61,715 nucleotides of DNA from Bradyrhizobium diversitatis (GTDB lineage: Bacteria; Pseudomonadota; Alphaproteobacteria; Rhizobiales; Xanthobacteraceae): the NCBI RefSeq assembly GCF_016031635.1, contig NZ_JACEGD010000037.1, positions 1 to 61,715 of the forward strand, in the 5' to 3' direction. How positions within the stretch are numbered: position 1 is the first letter of the stretch; each line of letters opens with the position of its first letter. The notes beneath the pieces are model-generated. The model was not told where the DNA came from and ran no database searches. It saw only the letters and a list, made by a program, of their open reading frames with translations. Of this stretch, positions 26,142 through 34,284 are shown piece by piece. The position numbers were made by a program, and so were the translations under genes.

Positions 26142-27878
26142 ATGAAAACTTCCATGGCAAGGAAGCAATGGTTACTGTCCGGCTTCGTCGCCTTCACCTG
26201 CCTCGCCTCGACCGCCGCCGTATCGGGCCCGATCGAGAACTACACACCGGTCACGGCGCAGCGGCTGGAGAATCCGGAGCCGAGCAATTGGATGCTCTAT
26301 CGGCGCACCTATGACGGGCAGGGCTACAGTCCGCTCGACCAGATCAACACCTCGAACGTGAAGAGCCTCACGCCGGTCTGGACCTTTGCCACCGGCGTGG
26401 TCGAAGGTCATCAGGCGCCGCCGATCGTCAACAATGGCGCGATGTTCGTGACGACCCCAATGGGGCAGGTGATCGCGCTGAACGCGAAGACCGGCGACGA
26501 ATATTGGCGCTACAAGCGGCAGCTTCCTGACGATCTGTTCCAGCTGCATCCGACCAACCGGGGCGTCGGCCTGTGGGAGGACAAGCTCTACCTCGCCACC
26601 ACCGACGACCATGTGGTCGCGCTCGATGCCAAGACCGGCAAAGTGCTGTGGGATACCAAGGTGCAGGACTACAGGAAGGGCCAGTATCTGACCCTGATGC
26701 CGTTGATCGTGGACGGCAAGGTCATCGTCGGCGGCTCCGGCGGCGAGTTCGGCGTGCGCGGCTATATCGTGGCTTATGATGCCAAGGACGGCAAGGAGTT
26801 GTGGCGGACCTACACCATCCCCGGCGAAGGCGAGCCCGGTCACGACACCTGGCAGGGCGACGACTGGAAGAACGGCGGTGGATCGGCCTGGATGACCGGA
26901 AATTACGACAAGGAGACCAAGACGATCTATTGGGGCGTCGGCAATGCGGCGCCGTGGCCCGGCGAGACCCATCCCGGCGACAATCTCTACACTGCGTCGG
27001 TGCTCGCGCTCGATCCCGGCACCGGCAAGATCAAGGCCTATCACCAGTATCACCAGAACGATTCCTGGGATTGGGACGAGGTCGAGGCCCCGATGCTGAT
27101 CGATCTGCAACGCAACGGTCGCACCATCAAGAGCTTGGTCCATCCGGGACGCGACGCGATCTTCTGGGTGCTCGAGCGCACGCCGACCAAGATCAACTAT
27201 GTCGCAGGCTGGCCGTTCGTCTATACCGACGTCTGGAAGGGCATCGACGAGACCGGCAAGCCGATCGTGGATCCCGCGCACAAGCCAGTCATCGGGAAAC
27301 GCGTCGAGTTCTGTCCGTCGCTGTGGGGCGGCAAGGATTGGCCGTCGGCCGCCTATAGCCAGAAGACCGGCCTCGTCTACGTGCCCGCCAACGAGAATTT
27401 CTGCGGCGGATTCACCGGCGAGAAGGTCCCGCTCAAGCCGGGCGAGCTCTGGCTCGGCACCAAGCCAGAGGACATCGGCCTGAAGACGAGGCCGGGCGCG
27501 GATCATTTCGGCGAGCTTCAGGCCTGGGATCCCGCCACGGGCAAGAAGGTGTGGCAGCACAACTTCCCGAAGTCGCAGCTGTTCGGCTCGGTGACGGCGA
27601 CGGCGGGCGATCTCATCTTCGTCGGCGGCACCAACGACCGCAACTTCCGAGCCTTCCACGCCAAGACCGGCGAACTTCTGTGGGAACAGAAGACCAACTC
27701 CGGCATCGTCGGCATGCCGGTGTCCTATGAGATCGACGGCACGCAGTACATCGCGATCCAGTCGGGATGGGGCGTGGACGCACAGCGCATCCAGGACGCG
27801 CTCGTGACCAACAATATCGGCATCGAAGCCAATGTGCCCCAAGGCGGGGTCATCTGGGTCTTCGCGCTGAAGAAATAG
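26142..27878 (+). CDS. PQQ-dependent alcohol dehydrogenase, lanthanide-type signature, no vicinal disulphide
   Basis: A 578-residue periplasmic quinoprotein of the eight-bladed methanol/ethanol dehydrogenase family. The signal peptide is about 27 residues. Metal-site residues align with XoxF: Glu202 in GGEFGVRG, Asn268 in GVGNAAPW, Asp310 in WDWDEVE and Asp312 two residues on, the extra Asp that marks lanthanide enzymes. The adjacent Cys-Cys pair that usually stacks on PQQ is replaced by QLHPTNRG, near residue 136. The start at 26142 follows GGGGAAC; the in-frame ATG at 26124 is possible. Substrate unknown; an alcohol or aldehyde. A good terminator follows. Confidence 0.92.
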   Translation: MKTSMARKQWLLSGFVAFTCLASTAAVSGPIENYTPVTAQRLENPEPSNWMLYRRTYDGQGYSPLDQINTSNVKSLTPVWTFATGVVEGHQAPPIVNNGAMFVTTPMGQVIALNAKTGDEYWRYKRQLPDDLFQLHPTNRGVGLWEDKLYLATTDDHVVALDAKTGKVLWDTKVQDYRKGQYLTLMPLIVDGKVIVGGSGGEFGVRGYIVAYDAKDGKELWRTYTIPGEGEPGHDTWQGDDWKNGGGSAWMTGNYDKETKTIYWGVGNAAPWPGETHPGDNLYTASVLALDPGTGKIKAYHQYHQNDSWDWDEVEAPMLIDLQRNGRTIKSLVHPGRDAIFWVLERTPTKINYVAGWPFVYTDVWKGIDETGKPIVDPAHKPVIGKRVEFCPSLWGGKDWPSAAYSQKTGLVYVPANENFCGGFTGEKVPLKPGELWLGTKPEDIGLKTRPGADHFGELQAWDPATGKKVWQHNFPKSQLFGSVTATAGDLIFVGGTNDRNFRAFHAKTGELLWEQKTNSGIVGMPVSYEIDGTQYIAIQSGWGVDAQRIQDALVTNNIGIEANVPQGGVIWVFALKK

Positions 27879-27924
27879 CTCCGCGGGCGGATCGAAAGTA
27901 GCGGAGCAGCAAGGGGGGTGGTGA

Positions 27925-27957
27925 ATGCGGCGGACGGCAACGTCCGCCGCATTTTTA
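27925..27957 (+). terminator. Rho-independent terminator after the quinoprotein gene
   Basis: A 12-bp perfect stem (ATGCGGCGGACG / CGTCCGCCGCAT) with a GCAA tetraloop (27937-27940) and then TTTTA. It closes the Rieske-dehydrogenase unit. Confidence 0.9.
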
Positions 27958-27988
27958 TCGTGATGGACAGCGTCGCGCGCGCCTTTTT

Positions 27989-28138
27989 TTCCCTTCTCCC
28001 CCTTGTGGGAGAAGGTGGCGCGAAGCGCCGGATGAGGGGTTTTCTCGACGCGCAAGACCGTTTGCGAGGTTAGAGACCCCTCACCCAAGAGAGGCTGTGA
28101 CGACTTGCGTCGCTGCCCTCTCCCACAAGGGGAGAGGG
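27989..28138. repeat. CCCCTTGTGGGAG-type long inverted repeat, copy 2
   Basis: CCCTTCTCCCCCTTGTGGGAG at 27991-28011 faces CCCTCTCCCACAAGGGGAGAGGG at 28116-28138. The left arm continues GGTGGCGCGAAGCGCCGGATGAGGGG, as in copy 1 (24486-24648). It lies between convergent genes. Confidence 0.85.
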
Positions 28139-28196
28139 CACATCAACTGGCACCGCCGACAGTGGTCGCCACGATGGTGTGCACACAAGGCCCTCG

Positions 28197-28457
28197 CTAC
28201 TTCCCTTGGCGCTCGACCTTGTCCTTTTCCTTCTGGTTCATCTCACGGATCTTCGGATCCGTGTTGTGCTGTCCCGTCGTCTGCGTGGTCGAAGCGGGCG
28301 GGGCATTGGCGTTAGGGAGCGAAGTCTGGTCCGGCGTGGCGGGGCGCGTGGCCGTTGTCGGCGGAGTCGTGCTGTCCTGCGCGAACGCACCGGTGGCGGT
28401 CAAAAGAAAGGCGCCCGACAGCAACGAGACTGCGAGCGCCCTTGAGATGTTGGTCAT
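28197..28457 (-). CDS. Small exported Thr/Pro-rich protein
   Basis: An 86-residue protein with a signal peptide (ALAVSLLSGAFLLTATGAFA). The mature part is disordered, rich in Thr, Pro, Ala and Asn, and ends in the charged helix EMNQKEKDKVERQGK. CAGGAG precedes the ATG at 28457. No function is recognised. It lies 55 bp downstream of the IorB gene on the same strand, so it could be the last gene of that unit. Confidence 0.7.
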   Translation of the reverse strand: MTNISRALAVSLLSGAFLLTATGAFAQDSTTPPTTATRPATPDQTSLPNANAPPASTTQTTGQHNTDPKIREMNQKEKDKVERQGK

Positions 28458-28511
28458 CGATCTGCTCCTGTCAGATCGATGCAAACGGCGCGAGGCCGCT
28501 TGTGTTCCGTC

Positions 28512-30824
28512 TCACGCTTCCAATTGCTTGCCGATCGGAAGCGAGCGGATGCGTTTTCCCGTCGCCGCGAAGATCGCGTTAATCAGGGCCGGTGCGAACG
28601 GGGGAACGCCGGGCTCGCCGACACCGCTCGGCGGCGTGTCTGATGCGGGCGGCACGATGTAGACGTTGGTCACGACAGGAGAATCGTCCATCCTGACGAC
28701 CTGGAAGTCGTCAAAATTCTTCTGCTGCACCTTGCCGTCCTTGAAGGTGATCTCGCCGTATTTGGCGAGACTGAGCCCCATGATCGCCGCGCCCTCGATC
28801 TGCGAAGCGATGCGTTCGGGGTTGACATAGGTGCCGCAATCGATCGCGGTGTCGACCCGCGGCACGGTCAGCTTGCCCTTGTCGTCGATGGCGACCTCGA
28901 CGACGGTCGCGATGTAGCTGACGAAGCTGCGGTGCACGGCGATGCCGAGACCGTGGCCCTTCGGCACCTTGCGCCCCCACTCGCCCTTCTCGGCGACCAG
29001 TTCGACCACCTTGCGCAGGCGCGCGGTGTCGATCGGGTAGCTCTCCTGGGGCTCGCCGTAGTTCCAGAGGTCCTTCACGTTCGGCTTGACGATGCGGGGC
29101 GAGCCGATCAGCTCGAGCAGCATGTCTTTCTGGTCGCGGCCGGTTGCCTGCGCGATTTCTCCGACCATCGATTGCACCGCGAAGGCGCGGGGAATGTTCG
29201 AGACCGAGCGGAACCAGCCGATGCGGGTGTGCGCGGCTGCTTCCGGATTCTCGCAGGAGATGTTGGCGATCTCGAACGGCATATCGACGAGGCCCATGCC
29301 GATCTCGAACGGGGCCTGATGCACTGTGCCGGCGGCAAAGGTCGAGGCGATGCTGGGAGCCACGCTGCGGTGGCGCCAGGCGATCACCTTGCCGCTCTTG
29401 TCGAGACCGGCCTCGATCCGCTCGACCGAGACGGTGTGCACGAAGCCGTTGTGGAGGTCGTCTTCGCGCGTCCACTGCACCTTCACCGGCGCGCCGAGCT
29501 CTTTGGACAGCAGGGCGGCCTCGAGTGCAAAGTCGCATTTCGACTTGCGACCGAAACCACCGCCGAGCAGCGTCACGTTGACGGTGACGTTGCCTTCGGG
29601 GATCTCCAGCGTCTTGGCGACGTCCTCGCGGGTGCCGCCGGGACTCTGCACCGGCGCCCAGATCTCCGCCGTGTCGCCCTTGACATTGGCAACCGCGACC
29701 GGCGGCTCCATGGCGACATGGGCGAGATGCGGGACGTAGTATTCGCCGACGATGACCTTGTCGGCCCCCTTTAGGGCGGCGTCCGCATCGCCCTCCTTGC
29801 GCAGGACGAGGCCGGGCTTGCGCGAGGCCTCCTCAAGCTCCTTGCGATAGGCGACGGAGTCGTATTTGCCGTTCGGACCGTCGTCCCATACCAGCTTCAA
29901 CGCGTCGCGGCCCTTGATCGCCGCGCCGGTGTTGCGCGCGATCACGGCGACGCCGCCGAGCGGCTGGAACTTCGAGGGCCACGGCCAGCCGCGCACCTGC
30001 ATCACCTTCTCGACGCCGGGAATCTTGAGAGCCGCCTCCGGATCGAACGAGACCAGCTTGCCGCCCGTGACGGGCGGGCGCGCGATCACGGCATACTTCA
30101 TGCCGGGCAAGCGGACATCCGCGCCGTAACGCGCCTTGCCGGTGGTGATGTCGTGGAGATCGACAATGCCGACCTGACCCTTGCCGAGATAGCGGAAGTC
30201 CTTGGGGTTCTTCAGCTTGAGGCCTTCGATACTCGGCACCGATTCCTTGGCCGCATCCGCTGCGAGCTCGCCGAAGCCCAGCTTGCGGCCGCTGGCACTG
30301 TGGACGACCTCGTGGTTGACCGCCTTGACCTCGGTCGCCGGTACGCCCCAGCGCTTGGCCGCGGCCTGCTCCAGCATGGTGCGGGCGGAGGCGCCGATCT
30401 GGCGCATCGGCATCAGATAGTGCCGCGTGCTGCGCGAGCCGTCGGTGTCCTGGTTGCCGAACCTGACCTCGTCGCCATGGGCCTGCTGCACCTTGACCCT
30501 GGACCAGTCGGCTTCCATCTCCTCGGCCACGATCAGCGGCAGGCTGGTGCGCACGCCGGTGCCCATTTCCGAACGGTGCCCGATGATGGTGACGATACCA
30601 TCCGGGGCGACCGAAACGAACACGCGCGGATCGACCACGACACCGTGCGGCATCTGGCCGGCACCGGTCTCATAGGCGAGCGCCTGGCGCGACATCACGG
30701 GGGCGGCGAGGACGAAGCCACCGGTGACGCCGAGCCCCTTCAGGATGCTGCGGCGCGAAACCTTCTCGACCCTGATATGCTTCTCGAAGCCGCGAAGCTT
30801 GCGGGGATTGTCGATGAAGTTCAT
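28512..30824 (-). CDS. Tat-exported molybdopterin dehydrogenase large subunit, IorB type
   Basis: A 770-residue xanthine oxidase-family catalytic subunit of the isoquinoline 1-oxidoreductase/aldehyde dehydrogenase branch. It has a twin-arginine signal at about residue 24 (SRRSILKGLGVTGGFVLAAP), so it works in the periplasm. Moco-binding stretches include HRSEMGTGVRTSLPLIVAEE and LGGGFGRKSKCDFALEA, and the catalytic Glu is in GVGEPGVPPFAPA near the C-terminus. It starts 1 bp from the small-subunit stop (GGGAG ribosome site). In a methanol/alcohol locus it may oxidise aldehydes released by the quinoproteins, but N-heterocycles are also possible. Confidence 0.9.
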   Translation of the reverse strand: MNFIDNPRKLRGFEKHIRVEKVSRRSILKGLGVTGGFVLAAPVMSRQALAYETGAGQMPHGVVVDPRVFVSVAPDGIVTIIGHRSEMGTGVRTSLPLIVAEEMEADWSRVKVQQAHGDEVRFGNQDTDGSRSTRHYLMPMRQIGASARTMLEQAAAKRWGVPATEVKAVNHEVVHSASGRKLGFGELAADAAKESVPSIEGLKLKNPKDFRYLGKGQVGIVDLHDITTGKARYGADVRLPGMKYAVIARPPVTGGKLVSFDPEAALKIPGVEKVMQVRGWPWPSKFQPLGGVAVIARNTGAAIKGRDALKLVWDDGPNGKYDSVAYRKELEEASRKPGLVLRKEGDADAALKGADKVIVGEYYVPHLAHVAMEPPVAVANVKGDTAEIWAPVQSPGGTREDVAKTLEIPEGNVTVNVTLLGGGFGRKSKCDFALEAALLSKELGAPVKVQWTREDDLHNGFVHTVSVERIEAGLDKSGKVIAWRHRSVAPSIASTFAAGTVHQAPFEIGMGLVDMPFEIANISCENPEAAAHTRIGWFRSVSNIPRAFAVQSMVGEIAQATGRDQKDMLLELIGSPRIVKPNVKDLWNYGEPQESYPIDTARLRKVVELVAEKGEWGRKVPKGHGLGIAVHRSFVSYIATVVEVAIDDKGKLTVPRVDTAIDCGTYVNPERIASQIEGAAIMGLSLAKYGEITFKDGKVQQKNFDDFQVVRMDDSPVVTNVYIVPPASDTPPSGVGEPGVPPFAPALINAIFAATGKRIRSLPIGKQLEA

Positions 30825-30825
30825 G

Positions 30826-31278
30826 TCACACTCCCGTCGATGCGAGATGGACGGCGTTCTCGATGCGCTGGTAGCAGCCGCAGCGGCAGATGTTGCCCGA
30901 CATCGCCTCGCGGATCTGGTCATGCGAGGGTTTCGGGTTGTCCATCAGGAGGGCTGCAGCCTGCATGATCTGGCCGGCCTGGCAGAAGCCGCATTGGGGC
31001 ACGTTGACCTGACGCCAGGCCTTCTGCACCGGGTGATCGCCGTTGGGATGCAATCCCTCGATCGTGGTGACCTCGCGTCCGGCGACGTCGTTGATGGACG
31101 TGATGCAGGCCCGCACCGCCTGCTTGTCGACGATGACCGTGCAGGCGCCACACAGAGCCTGGCCGCAGCCGTATTTGGTGCCGGTCAGCCCGGCCTCGTC
31201 ACGCAGGAACCAGAGTAGCGGGAGGTCCGGGTCGCCGTCCCAGCTCTGTTCCTGGCCGTTGATCTTCACCTTGATCAT
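30826..31278 (-). CDS. [2Fe-2S] small subunit of the IorAB-type dehydrogenase
   Basis: A 150-residue two-cluster subunit. The plant-type cluster is formed by CGQALCGACTV and a later Cys (ACITS), and the second cluster by CGFCQAGQ and CRCGCYQR. No export signal is present, as expected for a subunit that rides with the Tat-signalled large subunit. It is the first gene of the pair and is followed at once by IorB. No FAD subunit is present, as in true IorAB enzymes, so electrons probably go to a cytochrome; none is encoded immediately beside it. Confidence 0.92.
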   Translation of the reverse strand: MIKVKINGQEQSWDGDPDLPLLWFLRDEAGLTGTKYGCGQALCGACTVIVDKQAVRACITSINDVAGREVTTIEGLHPNGDHPVQKAWRQVNVPQCGFCQAGQIMQAAALLMDNPKPSHDQIREAMSGNICRCGCYQRIENAVHLASTGV

Positions 31279-31902
31279 GATCGTCCCTCGCTCTTCATAA
31301 GCATGCCAAATTCAAAGTCCGCCGACGCCGGTGGCGACGGTTCGTGCGTCGTCTCGCCGCATTCCGCCGTCGTCCCGCGCGGGCAAATCCCGGAGGCAGG
31401 CAGGAGCGCGGATAGCGATGTCTGGATTTGCTCGATACTCCCGTCTTCTTCTTGATTGATTGTACTTCGCGCAGCATCGTGACGGCGCGACCGTAGCAGG
31501 GATCGCTCCGACCCGGCGTTCACAGCCGAGTGTTCTCACCGGGAAAAGATTGCATCGGTGGTTTGTCAAAAGCAGGGCGCGGTCATTGCGCTACGCGCCT
31601 CTGCCACGGTCCCAAGCAAAAAAGCTTCGTCCGCCAGGAACTGCGCGGACGAAGCAGGATGCCTCAGTCGAGGGAGGAAGAAACGCAGGCTTCGCGAGCT
31701 TCAAGCAGGAAGCGGGCAGCCTGCGCAGTCATTCAGAGACCAGGACTGAGGAACTGATGGCCCTCATACATGTCTGGTGCAGAAGCGGCAGCATCACCGC
31801 GCTGGTCCCGGGACGGCGGCCGGTCCGGCTCGCTGGCGGCAGGCGCCAACGAGCGGATGGGGGGACCGGCGAAGGTTCGGCTGGTCCGATCAGGCGGCCT
31901 TC
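31279..31902. other. 624-bp intergenic region upstream of iorAB, no gene recognised
   Basis: Between the small-subunit start (-) and the gfa stop (-). It must contain the iorAB promoter. The open frames here are unlike any family I know and look like chance frames in GC-rich DNA. I see no hairpin with a T-run after gfa. Confidence 0.45.
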
Positions 31903-32466
31903 TCAGGCGGCTTTGGCTTTCGCCACATGGGTCGCGATCGCGTCCATCAGTGCCGGCGACAGGCAGTCATAGGGCTCGAGCCCGATCTCCTTCAGCCGCG
32001 AGCGGATGCCTGACATCTGCTCGGGCTTCACGCCCGATTCGATCACCGAGGAGACGAAGGCGGCGAATTGCGGCGCCTGCGAGCCCTGCTCCTGGAACAA
32101 TTCGGGATGGATGAAGTCGAGGCCGTAGAACGGGTGGTTCTTGTTCTCGATGCGGCCGTACATGTGCGTGCCGCAGGCCTTGCAGGCGTGGCGCTGGATC
32201 ACCGCCGAGGGGTCGACGATCTGGAGCTTGTCGCCGTTCTCGAGCACGGTGACGTTCTGGCGCGGCACCACGGCGACGACGGAGAAGGTCGCGCCCTGCG
32301 GTTTCCAGCACTTGGTGCAGCCGCAGGCGTGGTTGTGGGCGACGTCGCCCTTGATGCCGACCTTGACCGGATGGTCCGTGCATTTGCAGACCAGCGTGCC
32401 GCCGGCGAAGTTGCCGCTACCTTGCTTGATGCCGTTGTCGATCGAGGGATGGAGTGCAACAGTCAT
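31903..32466 (-). CDS. gfa: S-(hydroxymethyl)glutathione synthase
   Basis: A 187-residue Gfa protein, which speeds the joining of formaldehyde and glutathione. The zinc-binding cysteines are visible: LVCKC near residue 28, HACGCTKCWKPQGA near 47-60 and HACKACGTHMYGRIE near 93-107. Length and the ending, RSRLKEIGLEPYDCLSPALMDAIA, match the family. It lies 33 bp downstream of the glutathione-dependent dehydrogenase gene with its own GGAGG, in the unit xoxF-xoxG-flhA-gfa, so formaldehyde made by methanol oxidation is directly handled by genes of the same operon. Confidence 0.96.
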   Translation of the reverse strand: MTVALHPSIDNGIKQGSGNFAGGTLVCKCTDHPVKVGIKGDVAHNHACGCTKCWKPQGATFSVVAVVPRQNVTVLENGDKLQIVDPSAVIQRHACKACGTHMYGRIENKNHPFYGLDFIHPELFQEQGSQAPQFAAFVSSVIESGVKPEQMSGIRSRLKEIGLEPYDCLSPALMDAIATHVAKAKAA

Positions 32467-32499
32467 GGGTCGATCCTCCTTGGTGTGATGTCTTTCGAG

Positions 32500-33609
32500 C
32501 TAGAACACGACGACTGAACGGATGGATTTGCCCTCGTGCATGAGATCGAAGCCTTTGTTGATCTCTTCGAGCTTGAGCACGTGGGTGATCATCGGATCGA
32601 TCTGGATCTTTCCGTTCATGTACCAGTCGACGATCTTCGGCACGTCGGTGCGGCCGCGCGCGCCGCCGAAGGCGGTGCCGCGCCAGTTGCGCCCGGTAAC
32701 GAGCTGGAACGGGCGGGTGGCGATCTCCTTGCCGGCTTCGGCAACGCCGATGATGATCGAGGTGCCCCAGCCGCGATGGCAGGCTTCCAGCGCCTGGCGC
32801 ATCACCGTGGTGTTGCCGGTGCAGTCGAACGTGTAGTCGGCGCCGCCATCGGTGAGGCCGACGAGGTGCTGGACGATGTCGCCAGTGACCTTCTTCGGGT
32901 TGACGAAGTGGGTCATGCCGAACCGCTTGCCCCACTCCTCCTTGGAATCGTTGATGTCGACGCCGATGATCTTGTCGGCGCCGGCCATCTTGGCGCCCTG
33001 GATCACGTTGAGGCCGATGCCACCGAGGCCGAACACGATCACGTTGTCGCCGGGCTCGACCTTGGCGGTGTTGACCACGGCGCCAACGCCGGTGGTGACG
33101 CCGCAGCCGATGTAGCAGCTCTTGTCGAACGGCGCGTCCTCGCGGATCTTGGCAACCGCGATCTCGGGCAGCACGGTGAAGTTCGAGAAGGTGGAGCAGC
33201 CCATGTAGTGGTAGATCGGCTTGCCCTTGTAGGAGAAACGGCTGGTGCCGTCAGGCATCACGCCCTTGCCCTGCGTCGCACGGATCGCGGTGCAGAGATT
33301 GGTCTTGCGGCTGAGGCAGCTTTTGCACTGCCGGCATTCCGGCGTGTAAAGCGGGATGACGTGATCGCCCGGCTTCACCGAGGTCACGCCGGGGCCGATC
33401 TCGCGGACGATGCCCGCACCCTCATGCCCCAGGATCGACGGGAAAATGCCCTCGCTGTCGAAGCCGTCGAGCGTATAGGCGTCGGTATGGCAGATGCCCG
33501 TCGCCTTGATCTCGACCAGGACCTCGCCGGCCTTGGGTCCCTCCAGATCGACCTCGACGATTTCGAGCGGCTTCTTGGCCTCGAAGGCGACGGCGGCACG
33601 TGTTTTCAT
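32500..33609 (-). CDS. flhA: S-(hydroxymethyl)glutathione dehydrogenase (class III alcohol dehydrogenase)
   Basis: A 369-residue zinc alcohol dehydrogenase. Catalytic zinc ligands lie in ATGICHTDAYTLDG and GHEGAGIV, the structural-zinc loop is PECRQCKSCLSRKTNLC, and the NAD Rossmann motif is VFGLGGIGLNVIQG. It oxidises S-hydroxymethylglutathione to S-formylglutathione using NAD+. The start at 33609 follows GAGGAG; the frame extends upstream to 33903 without coding character over the cytochrome gene. The hydrolase for the next step, fghA, is 25 kb to the right at 58170-59015. The gene is also called adhI, adhC or frmA in other species. Confidence 0.97.
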   Translation of the reverse strand: MKTRAAVAFEAKKPLEIVEVDLEGPKAGEVLVEIKATGICHTDAYTLDGFDSEGIFPSILGHEGAGIVREIGPGVTSVKPGDHVIPLYTPECRQCKSCLSRKTNLCTAIRATQGKGVMPDGTSRFSYKGKPIYHYMGCSTFSNFTVLPEIAVAKIREDAPFDKSCYIGCGVTTGVGAVVNTAKVEPGDNVIVFGLGGIGLNVIQGAKMAGADKIIGVDINDSKEEWGKRFGMTHFVNPKKVTGDIVQHLVGLTDGGADYTFDCTGNTTVMRQALEACHRGWGTSIIIGVAEAGKEIATRPFQLVTGRNWRGTAFGGARGRTDVPKIVDWYMNGKIQIDPMITHVLKLEEINKGFDLMHEGKSIRSVVVF

Positions 33610-33670
33610 CGTAAGACTCCTCAGATTCTCATAGGACGCCAAGAGGTGGTCTCGGCAGTCCTCGTAACGT

Positions 33671-34192
33671 TCATTTGTTGCCCATGCAGGCGTCTTCCGC
33701 CTTCTTGTACGCCTCTGTCTTCTCCTCCTTCTTGGCGGGACGCTGCCGGCCCCATGCTTCGGTGGAGCGGGCGCGCAGATAGACGTACAGGTCGTCCATG
33801 TAGCAGGCGACGTTCGGGTTGTCGCCGAAAGCAGGCATGACGTTCTCCTGCGCGGTCGAGATGTTCTTGCGACCGGAGGCGACCACGCCCAGGAAGTCGC
33901 CATAGCTCATGCTCTTGACGGAATCCTTCAGCGCCGGCGCGTAGGTGGAGCCCATGCCGTCGGGGCCATGACAGACGTGGCAGTCGGAATGATAGCGGCG
34001 GTATCCGGAATAGGTGAACCAGTCCACGGTGCCGTCGGCCGAAATCTTGTAGGTCGGAACCCCTTCCTTATCGAGCCACTTTCCGTCGTCTTCCTTTTTC
34101 ACTGCGGTGGGGTCGCCCGGACCGTCCGCGACCGCAATTCCTCCGGACGCAACCAAGATCATCGCAGCAATGACAGAGCAGATTTTACGCAA
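33671..34192 (-). CDS. xoxG: Periplasmic cytochrome c, probable XoxF electron acceptor
   Basis: A 173-residue protein with a signal peptide (MRKICSVIAAMILVASGGIA) and one haem motif CHVCH near residue 71, with a probable Met ligand in ENVMPAFGDNPNV. The segment SDCHVCHGPDGMGSTYAPAL followed by SMSYGDFLGVVASGRKN is what one expects of XoxG-type cytochromes c found beside xoxF. It lies about 90 bp after xoxF in the same direction, separated by a strong hairpin, and is followed by the formaldehyde genes. Confidence 0.88.
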   Translation of the reverse strand: MRKICSVIAAMILVASGGIAVADGPGDPTAVKKEDDGKWLDKEGVPTYKISADGTVDWFTYSGYRRYHSDCHVCHGPDGMGSTYAPALKDSVKSMSYGDFLGVVASGRKNISTAQENVMPAFGDNPNVACYMDDLYVYLRARSTEAWGRQRPAKKEEKTEAYKKAEDACMGNK

Positions 34193-34237
34193 GAGATTTT
34201 TCCTCGAGGAGCCCGGTGGGACCCGGTGGGAGACGAG

Positions 34238-34266
34238 CCGGCGCGTGGAGTTGATCCACGCGCCGG
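34238..34266 (-). promoter_or_regulatory. Intercistronic hairpin between xoxF and xoxG
   Basis: A perfect 12-bp stem, CCGGCGCGTGGA / TCCACGCGCCGG, with a 5-base loop lies 18 bp past the xoxF stop. There is no T-run, so it would not be a complete terminator. It is placed to attenuate transcription or protect the 3' end of an abundant xoxF message while giving less of the downstream genes. Confidence 0.75.
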
Positions 34267-34284
34267 AGCGATGCAGAGCGAGGC

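Noticed and set aside
26172..28088. 638-codon open frame on the minus strand
   Set aside because: It is antisense to the quinoprotein gene, with low-complexity Arg/Asp/Gly composition and no recognisable domain.
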